Made by a program: the position numbers and the translations under genes
Assembly: GCA_016765435.1 (NCBI GenBank)
Contig: JAESPY010000274.1
Location: forward strand, 1-5,360
DNA length: 5,360 nt
Direction: 5' to 3'
DNA from: Emcibacter sp.
GTDB taxonomy: Bacteria > Pseudomonadota > Alphaproteobacteria > Sphingomonadales > Emcibacteraceae
Shown: positions 1-5,360 of the stretch, one piece after another
Numbering within the stretch: the stretch's first letter is position 1
Layout: each line of letters begins with the position of its first letter
Notes under the pieces: generated by a model
What the model saw: the letters and a program-made list of their open reading frames with translations, nothing else
Database searches by the model: none
Told to the model about the DNA's origin: nothing

Positions 1-1
1 T

Positions 2-400
2 ATTTCCCTGCTGGAGCAGCCTTTGGCGGCGGGGCAGGATGCCGCATTGACCGATTTTAACGGTAAAATTCCCATTTGTGCCGATGAGTCCTGTCATACA
101 CGGAAAGATTTGGAATCCTTGCAGGGTAAATATCAGGTGATAAATATTAAACTTGATAAAACGGGCGGTATGACAGAAGCTGTAAAATTAAAGGAACAGG
201 CACAGGCGATGGGGTTTGACATTATGGTTGGCTGTATGGTGTCCACATCCCTTGCCATGGCCCCGGCCATGTTGCTGGCCTCTGATGCGGCCTTCATTGA
301 CCTGGATGGACCAATCTGGATGAAAGAAGACCGCGTCCATGGTCTGAAGATTATTCAGGGTAATATTAATGAACTCTCACCAGAATTATGGGGTGGATAG
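2..400 (+). CDS. Dipeptide epimerase / N-acetyl-D-glutamate racemase-like enolase-superfamily enzyme (C-terminal part)
   Basis: Partial at the 5' edge: 132 residues remain of a family usually about 320-350 long, and the reading frame is open from base 2. This is the second half of the enolase-superfamily barrel. Visible residues, counted from base 2: a Glu in LEQPL (residue 5) and an Asp in ADES (residue 28), which fit the Mg2+ ligands of barrel strands 4 and 5; Lys50 in NIKLDKTGG, the expected catalytic Lys of strand 6; and D100-x-D102 in FIDLDGP, the DxD that binds the substrate amino group in Ala-Glu epimerases. MVGCMVSTSLA (75-85) is the usual strand-7 region. The family epimerises L-Ala-D/L-Glu from murein recycling. 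A close subgroup, DgcA, racemises N-acetyl-D-glutamate next to DgcN. I cannot choose between them because the specificity loops and the upstream neighbour are missing. The cytosolic location follows from the family. The TAG stop is 1 nt before the next gene, which suggests an operon. Confidence 0.88.
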   Translation: MSLLEQPLAAGQDAALTDFNGKIPICADESCHTRKDLESLQGKYQVINIKLDKTGGMTEAVKLKEQAQAMGFDIMVGCMVSTSLAMAPAMLLASDAAFIDLDGPIWMKEDRVHGLKIIQGNINELSPELWGG

Positions 401-401
401 A

Positions 402-1373
402 ATGATGAAGAATCTAATAGCTTGCTTGTTGTTTATTACGTTATCCGCTTGTGGTGAGGAGAGTGGTGATCGCTTTATCACCATCGGAACCGGCGGTGTT
501 ACGGGCATATATTATCCGGCGGGGGCCGCCATTTGCCGCATGGTCAACCGTCACCGGGCCGAGCATGGCCTGCGGTGTTCGGTGGAGGCAACCGGGGGGT
601 CAATCTATAACGTGCGCGCGGTACGGAATGGGGACCTTGATATCGGTGTCAGCCAGTCAGACTGGCAGTATCATGCCCTGAACGGCAGTAGTATTTTTGA
701 AAAAGAGGGGGCTTTTAAAGACCTGAGGAGCTTGTTTTCGCTGCATCCTGAGCCCTTTACCGTTATAGCCCGCAAAGACAGTGGAATTAAGGTTTTTGCC
801 GACCTGAGAGGCAAAAGAGTTAATATTGGCAACCCCGGTTCCGGCAGTCGGGAGACCGTCAAGGCCCTGATGCATAAATTGGGCTGGACAGAAAAGGATT
901 TTGCCATTGCTGCCGAATTAAAGGCCGCGGAACAGTCACAGGCCCTGTGTGATAATAAGCTCGACGCGATCATATATATCGTTGGTCATCCCAGTGGCGC
1001 CATCAAGGAAGCCACAACCAGTTGTGAATCCATTGTGGTGCCGGTGACAGGACCAGAGGTAGATCAGCTGATCTCAGAAACGCCCTATTACAGCAGGGCG
1101 GCCATTCCGGCGGGGATGTATAAGGGAACAGAGGGAGAGGTCAGTACCTTTGGTATGCGGGCGGTCTTTCTTACATCGGCGCAAGTGGATGAAGAAATTA
1201 TCTATCAGGTGACCAAGGCGGTGATCGGCAACCTTGATAATTTCAAACGTCTTCATGCGGCTTTTCAGTTGCTTAATATCCGAGAAATGTCCTCTGCCGG
1301 ACTTGTCGCTCCCCTGCATCCGGGAGCGGAAAGATATTACCGGGAAATATTAAAGACAGAAAAAGGCGAGTGA
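402..1373 (+). CDS. TAXI-family TRAP transporter solute-binding lipoprotein
   Basis: Extracytoplasmic receptor of a TRAP transporter, which captures a substrate (often glutamate or a related acid in this family) and hands it to a Na+-driven permease. From ATG 402 it has 323 residues, normal for TAXI proteins. Residues 1-17 form a lipoprotein signal: MMK, a hydrophobic core, and the lipobox LSAC with Cys17 as the expected acylation site. The mature N-terminus carries FITIGTGG followed by GIYYPAG (25-41), then ATGGS and NGDLDIGVSQSD, and a central NIGNPGSGSRET block. These are hallmark TAXI ligand-binding segments. An upstream in-frame ATG at 369 would add 11 polar residues before the signal peptide and overlap the epimerase gene, so 402 (or 405) is preferred; GGGGTGG at 390-396 is a plausible ribosome site. 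The fused permease begins 4 nt after the stop and is the expected partner. The substrate cannot be assigned from the sequence. Confidence 0.93.
   Translation: MMKNLIACLLFITLSACGEESGDRFITIGTGGVTGIYYPAGAAICRMVNRHRAEHGLRCSVEATGGSIYNVRAVRNGDLDIGVSQSDWQYHALNGSSIFEKEGAFKDLRSLFSLHPEPFTVIARKDSGIKVFADLRGKRVNIGNPGSGSRETVKALMHKLGWTEKDFAIAAELKAAEQSQALCDNKLDAIIYIVGHPSGAIKEATTSCESIVVPVTGPEVDQLISETPYYSRAAIPAGMYKGTEGEVSTFGMRAVFLTSAQVDEEIIYQVTKAVIGNLDNFKRLHAAFQLLNIREMSSAGLVAPLHPGAERYYREILKTEKGE
1364..1370 (+). promoter_or_regulatory. Ribosome binding site of the TRAP permease gene
   Basis: AGGCGAG sits 7 nt before ATG 1378, inside the last codons of the receptor gene. It is a purine-rich Shine-Dalgarno-like match at good spacing and fixes the permease start. 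It contrasts with the absence of a comparable site before the possible restart codons at 2515 and 2518. Confidence 0.55.
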
Positions 1374-1377
1374 TGAT

Positions 1378-2490
1378 ATGACCAAGATACAGGACGATAT
1401 ATCACATGAATTAGATGATCTGGAACATGGTGGACGTCATCCGGCGGGCCCCTCGGGGAAACTTCTGATCCTGCTCGCCTTATGCTGGTCGCTGTTTCAG
1501 CTATATTATGCTTCTCCTCTGCCCTTTATATTTGCGGCAACTTTACCGGATAGCATAAGCGGTTTTATGTTGTTTAATGATACCGAGGCACGGGCCATCC
1601 ATCTGGGCTTTGCTATTGCAATGGCCTTCATGGCCTATCCTTTATCGCCCAAAGCCAATCAGCTGAAAATTCCGATCTATGACTGGATATTTTTCGGGGT
1701 GGGCATCTATTGCGCGCTATATATTTTTCTGAATTACGGAGCGCTTGCCATGCGGGTTGGGGCTTTTACCGGATTTGACCTCGCCGTGGGGCTTGTCGGG
1801 ATTTGCTTGTTGCTAGAGGCCGCCCGCAGGGTATTAGGCTTGCCCATGGTTTGTGTCGCTTTGTTTTTCCTCTGTTATATCTTTTTTGGCAACAGTGGCT
1901 GGGTGCCGGATGATTTGCGCTGGAAAGGGGCTAGCCTACATAAGGCCATGTCTCACTTGTGGTTGACGACCGAAGGGGTTTACGGCGTGGCGCTTGGCGT
2001 CTCAGTCAGTTTTGTTTTCTTGTTTGTCCTGTTCGGTGCCTTGCTGGAGAAAGCCGGGGCGGGCAGCTATTTCATCCGGGTGGCTTTTTCGCTTCTGGGA
2101 CATTTAAGGGGTGGCCCGGCCAAGGCCGCTGTGATCGCGTCCGGCTTGACGGGGCTGATCTCTGGCTCTTCCATCGCCAATGTGGTCACGACGGGAACCT
2201 TCACCGTGCCATTGATGCGTAAAGTGGGCTTTACCCGCGAGGAAGCCGGAGCGGTTGAGGTCGCCTCTTCTGTCAATGGCCAGATCATGCCGCCAGTTAT
2301 GGGGGCTGCAGCCTTCCTGATGGTGGAATATGTCGGCATTCCCTATACAGAGGTTATCAAACACGCATTTTTGCCCGCGCTGATTTCCTATATTGCGCTG
2401 GTCTATATTGTCCATCTGGAAGCCATTAAAAAAGGCATGGAGGGTACGCCCAAACGGGATAATGGCATGACATTTTTACAGAAAATGTAA
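1378..2490 (+). CDS. TRAP fused permease, N-terminal piece (DctQ-like region and first DctM repeat)
   Basis: This is the 370-residue product if translation stops at the TAA. The N-terminus (1-28) is acidic and hydrophilic. Hydrophobic helices lie at about 29-48, 73-89, 101-121, 132-151 and 156-172, matching the four-to-five helix DctQ-like part. DctM begins near 197 with a long helix (about 200-222). It is followed by GPAKAAVIASGL and the re-entrant hairpin motif SGSSIANVVTTG (262-273), then VNGQIMPPVMGAAAFL, all typical of the first half of the DctM elevator domain. It ends NGMTFLQKM in a cytoplasmic-type linker after the helix at about 332-346. On its own it lacks the second inverted DctM repeat, which contributes half of the Na+ and substrate site, so it should not transport unless it pairs with the downstream piece. 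Start choice: ATG 1378, with AGGCGAG at 1364-1370 and 4 nt after the receptor gene's stop. Confidence 0.8.
   Translation: MTKIQDDISHELDDLEHGGRHPAGPSGKLLILLALCWSLFQLYYASPLPFIFAATLPDSISGFMLFNDTEARAIHLGFAIAMAFMAYPLSPKANQLKIPIYDWIFFGVGIYCALYIFLNYGALAMRVGAFTGFDLAVGLVGICLLLEAARRVLGLPMVCVALFFLCYIFFGNSGWVPDDLRWKGASLHKAMSHLWLTTEGVYGVALGVSVSFVFLFVLFGALLEKAGAGSYFIRVAFSLLGHLRGGPAKAAVIASGLTGLISGSSIANVVTTGTFTVPLMRKVGFTREEAGAVEVASSVNGQIMPPVMGAAAFLMVEYVGIPYTEVIKHAFLPALISYIALVYIVHLEAIKKGMEGTPKRDNGMTFLQKM
2470..2488 (+). repeat. Perfect 7-bp inverted repeat abutting the in-frame stop
   Basis: ACATTTT (2470-2476) and AAAATGT (2482-2488) are exact reverse complements around a 5-nt loop, TACAG. The last paired base is the T of the TAA stop that interrupts the permease. 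The stem is AT-rich and weak and lacks a following T-run, so it is not a convincing terminator. It is recorded because of its position at the lesion. Confidence 0.5.
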
Positions 2491-2514
2491 CTCTGGTCTA
2501 CGTTAATTCTGTCA

Positions 2515-3984
2515 TTGGTGGTCCTGTCTTATGGAACCTATTTTGGTTTGGGCTGGATTAAAAATATTGCCGGGAGTGCGTCCGGTTGGGTGGTCGGAGT
2601 GTTGTTGGTCGGTGTCTATGGGGCTCTGCTGAAATATTGCGCGACTTTCCCTGACCTGCCCGAAGATCAGGATTTGGAGGATATGCCGCCGACCGGAGAA
2701 ATCGTCAAAGGCGGGTTATATTACATCCTGCCAGTGGTGGTGTTGATCTGGTGTTTGATGGTGGAACGTCTGTCACCGGGGCTGTCGGCCTTCTGGGCGT
2801 CCATGTTAATGATTTTCATCCTGTTGACCCATAAGGTCCTCAAAGCTCACTTCCGCGGCGAGGGGGCTTTGCGGAAATATTTTAACCACAGCCGCAATGA
2901 TTTTACCGAAGCCCTGATTGCGGGCGCACGGAATATGGTTGGTATTGGTCTGGCAACCGCCACAGCAGGCATTATCGTTGGCGCGGTTTCTCTGACTGGG
3001 GTTGGACAAGTTCTGGCGGGTTTTGTTGAGGTTCTGTCCGGTGGCAATCTGATCCTGATGTTGTTTTTCACCGGAGTAATCAGTTTGATACTTGGCATGG
3101 GCTTACCAACCACGGCCAATTATATTGTGGTTTCCAGCTTGATGGTGCCCGTTATTACATTGCTTGGCGCGCAAAACGGTCTGGTGATTGAATTGATCGC
3201 CGTGCATTTGTTTGTATTTTACTTTGGCATCATGGCCGATGTGACGCCACCGGTCGGGCTGGCGTCCTTTGCGGCGGCGGCGGTTTCCGGGGGTGATCCC
3301 ATTAAAACCGGGGTCAAGGCATTCGGTTATAGCCTACGCATGATTATCCTGCCTTTCATATTTATATTTTACCCTGAACTCTTGATGATCGGCATTTCAG
3401 GCCCAGTTCATTTCCTGTTGGTTGTGGTTACGGCGGTGGTCGGCATATTGTGTTTTGCCGCTTTCACACAGGGTTATTTTCTGACCCGCAATAAATTATG
3501 GGAAACCGCAATTTTGGGCTTTGTCGCCTTTACCCTTCTGGCACCGGGATTCTGGATTGATCGAATAGTTTCGCCGTGGCAAGATCGCCCTCTGACAGAA
3601 TTAAGGCAACAGGTTGAGCAGACGCCCGATGGCGGTTTATTACAACTGATCTTGATTCGCCATGATTTTGATGGTCAGGAAGTGCATTCCACATCGTCGG
3701 TAAATCTGGGGTCAAAAGCCCCCTTCCTCGACAGAATGAAAGTCATTGGCCTTGAGCGGTTCACCCCAGATGGTCACGCCGAGGCCAGCTTTGGCGGACC
3801 GCTGGATAATCCGGAACTGGATGAAAGATTACGGGTGGTAGGGCTTAAAATTCCGGCAGAACAACCGTCGGCAAAATGGATGTATATTCCGGCTATTTTT
3901 CTGTTGATATTTGTTTTTTTACGTCAGAAAAAACGGCTACGGGAAGAGGATATATTAAAAAACAGAGTGTTGCTAAATGAATAA
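2515..3984 (+). CDS. TRAP fused permease, C-terminal piece (second DctM repeat plus periplasmic C-terminal domain)
   Basis: Same frame as the preceding piece, open from 2491. The first possible initiators are TTG 2515 and GTG 2518, both inside a membrane helix and without a purine-rich ribosome site in front, so independent translation looks poor. The content is strongly TRAP: FPDLPEDQDLED linker, PVVVLIWCLMVERLSPG helix, the second hairpin motif GMGLPTTANY (3097-3123), and FGIMADVTPPVGLASFAAAA, the conserved late DctM segment. After the last transport-domain helices comes a polar stretch of about 105 residues (about 3559-3876), then a final helix around WMYIPAIFLLIFVFL and a basic tail (RQKKRLREED). 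This tail resembles the DUF3394-type C-terminal region known from long TRAP permeases; its function is unknown to me. The end overlaps the start of the gamma-glutamyltransferase gene by 8 nt. Best understood as the rest of the interrupted permease. Confidence 0.75.
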   Translation: MVVLSYGTYFGLGWIKNIAGSASGWVVGVLLVGVYGALLKYCATFPDLPEDQDLEDMPPTGEIVKGGLYYILPVVVLIWCLMVERLSPGLSAFWASMLMIFILLTHKVLKAHFRGEGALRKYFNHSRNDFTEALIAGARNMVGIGLATATAGIIVGAVSLTGVGQVLAGFVEVLSGGNLILMLFFTGVISLILGMGLPTTANYIVVSSLMVPVITLLGAQNGLVIELIAVHLFVFYFGIMADVTPPVGLASFAAAAVSGGDPIKTGVKAFGYSLRMIILPFIFIFYPELLMIGISGPVHFLLVVVTAVVGILCFAAFTQGYFLTRNKLWETAILGFVAFTLLAPGFWIDRIVSPWQDRPLTELRQQVEQTPDGGLLQLILIRHDFDGQEVHSTSSVNLGSKAPFLDRMKVIGLERFTPDGHAEASFGGPLDNPELDERLRVVGLKIPAEQPSAKWMYIPAIFLLIFVFLRQKKRLREEDILKNRVLLNE

Positions 3985-5360
3985 GAAGTCATTGTCTATC
4001 GCAAACGGTTTGATTGCCCTGTGGTTTTCAGTCTTTTCGGCTCAGGCCGCAGATAAAACAGCGATCATACGTTATGACAGCCAACATCATCCCGTCATCG
4101 GAACAAATGGCATGGTGGTTAGCCAACGGGCTTTGGCCAGTCAGGTCGGATCAGATATATTGAAGGCTGGGGGCAATGCGGTTGATGCGGCGGTGGCGGT
4201 CGGTTTTGCTCTTGCCGTTACTTTACCCCGTGCCGGAAATCTTGGTGGCGGTGGTTTTATGCTGGTGCATTTGGCGGGTAAGGGAGAAAACAGTAAAGGG
4301 AAAACTATCGCTCTTGATTATCGGGAAATGGCTCCGGCAGCAGCACACCGGGATATGTTTTTGGACAAGGATGGCAATGTGGACCCGAAAATGGCCCGTT
4401 TCAGCCTGTTATCCGCTGGGGTTCCCGGGACGGTAGCAGGATTATCCTATGCTCTAAAAACTTATGGCACCATGTCATTGGCAGACGTGATTGAACCGGC
4501 CATTCAATTGGCGGAAAAAGGTATAACGGTTAGTTATGACCTCTCGAAAACCTTAAAAAGTCGTCCGCACTTACGGACGAAGTCATCTTGTCTTATTTAT
4601 TTTAAGGCGGATTGCACTCCTTATGAGGCGGGAGAAATTCTGGTGCAAAATGATTTGGCCTGGTCCCTGCGTCAAATACAAAAACATGGCCCTGATGCTT
4701 TTTATGAGGGTGATATTGCTCAAAAAATCGTCCGTGAGATGAAACAGGGGGGAGGCTTGATTACTTTACAGGACCTTGCCAATTATAGAGTCGTGGAACG
4801 CAAACCCGTATCGGGAAATTTCAACGGTTATGAAGTCGTTTCCATGCCGCCCCCCAGTTCCGGCGGGGTGCATATTATTCAAATGTTGAATATTCTGGAT
4901 CATTTTCCCCTGAAAAATTTCGGTCCTAACAGCGCCGCAACTCTGCATCACTATGTTGAAGTTATGAAGCGGGCCTATGCGGACCGCAGCAAATATCTCG
5001 GCGACCCGGACCATGTGAATGTTCCTGTCAATGGACTGACCTCACTGGCCTATGCGGAAAAACTTGCGCGCAAGATTAAAGCCTGCTGTATCACCGCGTC
5101 CAATGATATCCTGCCCGGTGCCGCGCCGAAATATGAAAGCCCCGACACGACACATTTCTCGGTCATGGATAAATGGGGCAATGCGGTCAGCAATACCTAT
5201 ACTTTGAATTTTTCCTATGGTTCCGGCCATAGCATCCCGGGCACCGGTATTCTGATGAATAACGAAATGGACGATTTTTCCTCAAAACCAGGTGTTCCTA
5301 ATGCCTTTGGCCTTTTGGGAGCGGAAGCAAATGCCATCGCCGCCACCAAAAGACCGTTAA
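3977..5360 (+). CDS. ggt: Periplasmic gamma-glutamyltransferase precursor (3' end missing)
   Basis: Ntn-hydrolase that hydrolyses or transfers the gamma-glutamyl group of glutathione and gamma-glutamyl peptides. It matures by autocleavage into large and small subunits. The frame is open to the window edge: 461 codons plus one base of a family of about 560-590. ATG 3977 starts a Sec signal peptide (MNKK, hydrophobic core, SAQA, likely cleaved after residue 24 or 25). Then come GMVVSQ, GGNAVDAAVAVGFAL, NLGGGGFM and DYREMAP, whose Arg116 corresponds to the substrate-binding Arg114 of E. coli GGT. MPPPSSGGVH and YADRSKYLGDP follow. TTHFSVMD holds the autocleavage and catalytic Thr at codon 391 (5147-5149). 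NTYTLN and NNEMDDFSSKPG supply small-subunit binding residues; Glu where E. coli has Gln also occurs in H. pylori GGT. The window ends at KRPL, just before the expected SSM. The start overlaps the permease end by 8 nt with no strong ribosome site, suggesting translational coupling. All visible key residues are present. Confidence 0.95.
   Translation, partial: MNKKSLSIANGLIALWFSVFSAQAADKTAIIRYDSQHHPVIGTNGMVVSQRALASQVGSDILKAGGNAVDAAVAVGFALAVTLPRAGNLGGGGFMLVHLAGKGENSKGKTIALDYREMAPAAAHRDMFLDKDGNVDPKMARFSLLSAGVPGTVAGLSYALKTYGTMSLADVIEPAIQLAEKGITVSYDLSKTLKSRPHLRTKSSCLIYFKADCTPYEAGEILVQNDLAWSLRQIQKHGPDAFYEGDIAQKIVREMKQGGGLITLQDLANYRVVERKPVSGNFNGYEVVSMPPPSSGGVHIIQMLNILDHFPLKNFGPNSAATLHHYVEVMKRAYADRSKYLGDPDHVNVPVNGLTSLAYAEKLARKIKACCITASNDILPGAAPKYESPDTTHFSVMDKWGNAVSNTYTLNFSYGSGHSIPGTGILMNNEMDDFSSKPGVPNAFGLLGAEANAIAATKRPL
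4561..4580 (+). repeat. Intragenic 7-bp inverted repeat in ggt
   Basis: TCGTCCG (4561-4567) and CGGACGA (4574-4580) are perfect reverse complements with a 6-nt loop, CACTTA. It lies inside the coding region for the large subunit, with no U-tract after it. An mRNA hairpin is possible, but no role can be assigned and chance is a fair explanation. Confidence 0.4.

Larger units (their letters stand above)
1378..3984 (+). pseudogene. TRAP transporter fused permease (DctQ-like/DctM plus C-terminal domain), interrupted by in-frame TAA
   Basis: Read through the TAA at 2488-2490, this is a single 868-codon frame with the full architecture of a long TAXI-type fused permease: a small-subunit-like N-terminal membrane region (about 1-175), the DctM large subunit (about 195-715), and a C-terminal periplasmic stretch closed by a last helix (about 728-850). 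Both sides of the stop are in the same phase. The codons just after it encode LWSTLILSLVVLSYG, a membrane helix that continues the family alignment, so the lesion is one codon (371) and not a frameshift. TAA is one substitution from Gln, Glu, Lys, Tyr, Leu or Ser codons. No other stop or frame break occurs. A clean AGGCGAG ribosome site lies 7 nt before ATG 1378. It would form the membrane part of the transporter whose receptor is the preceding gene. Whether it is a true pseudogene, an error in the sequence, or a readthrough or split gene is open. Confidence 0.75.

Noticed and set aside
369..401. Upstream ATG at 369 as start of the TAXI receptor
   Set aside because: It would put 11 polar residues (including His, Asn, Asp, Arg) before a clean lipoprotein signal and overlap the epimerase by 32 nt. 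ATG 402/405 gives a standard signal and has GGGGTGG in front.
2067..2415. Two antisense open frames opposite the first DctM repeat, and similar antisense frames at 657-973, 1074-1319, 2806-3119, 3530-3715, 4766-5014 and 5042-5230
   Set aside because: All are antisense to genes with strong protein-family signal, have no ribosome site or domain that I can see, and are explained by codon bias of the + strand genes.
2488..2490. Alternative genetic code or dedicated recoding with TAA as sense
   Set aside because: The permease frame itself ends in TAA at 3982-3984, exactly where the next gene starts, so TAA acts as a stop here. I see no selenocysteine-type element (wrong codon) and no known readthrough context.
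3913..3934. GTTTTTT / AAAAAAC inverted repeat as a terminator or frameshift site
   Set aside because: It is a low-complexity A/T stem inside the last membrane helix and basic tail codons (Phe, Lys), where such runs are expected. The frame continues undisturbed and ggt follows.
4176..4436. Open frame of 86 codons on the + strand inside ggt
   Set aside because: It lies in another frame of ggt, which has clear family motifs throughout this stretch. The shadow peptide is Arg/Trp-rich with no recognisable domain.
5358..5360. TAA at the window end as the stop of ggt
   Set aside because: It is out of frame: the ggt frame reads TTA at 5357-5359. The protein is still about 100 residues short of family length and ends at the KRPL that normally precedes the conserved SSM.

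Overview
The window is wholly coding on the + strand apart from gaps of a few bases. It looks like part of one operon from a Gram-negative proteobacterium. An alphaproteobacterium or relative is my guess from the long TRAP permease with a periplasmic tail, the H. pylori/E. coli-like periplasmic gamma-glutamyltransferase and a GC content of about one half. There is no rRNA or marker gene to fix the taxon.

Layout: (1) 2-400, the C-terminal part of an enolase-superfamily epimerase/racemase of the dipeptide epimerase / DgcA type, running in from the left edge. (2) 402-1373, a TAXI-family TRAP solute-binding lipoprotein. (3) 1378-3984, one long fused TRAP permease reading frame (DctQ-like region, DctM, C-terminal periplasmic domain), interrupted by a single in-frame TAA at 2488-2490. 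It therefore reads as two pieces, 1378-2490 and about 2491/2515-3984. (4) 3977-5360, a periplasmic gamma-glutamyltransferase with signal peptide and catalytic Thr, cut by the right edge. Spacing is tight throughout (1 nt gap, 4 nt gap, in-frame stop, 8 nt overlap), so co-transcription and translational coupling are likely. No promoter or terminator is visible, and the operon head lies upstream of the window.

Together the genes suggest a salvage module for gamma-glutamyl compounds and/or D-glutamate. The GGT would release glutamate from glutathione, gamma-glutamyl peptides or murein-derived peptides in the periplasm. The TAXI lipoprotein and fused permease would import the product. The epimerase/racemase would convert the stereochemistry of a Glu-containing dipeptide or N-acetyl-glutamate in the cytoplasm. 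This is inference from gene content; substrate specificity cannot be read from the sequence.

The main anomaly is the nonsense codon in the permease. The frame is the same on both sides and the downstream 497 codons are otherwise intact and family-like. The stop falls between the two structural repeats of DctM. It directly abuts, and shares one base with, a perfect 7-bp inverted repeat. A recent nonsense mutation, a sequencing error, recoding or a functional split are all possible; the first two are most likely. I do not see a novel defence, mobile or RNA system here.
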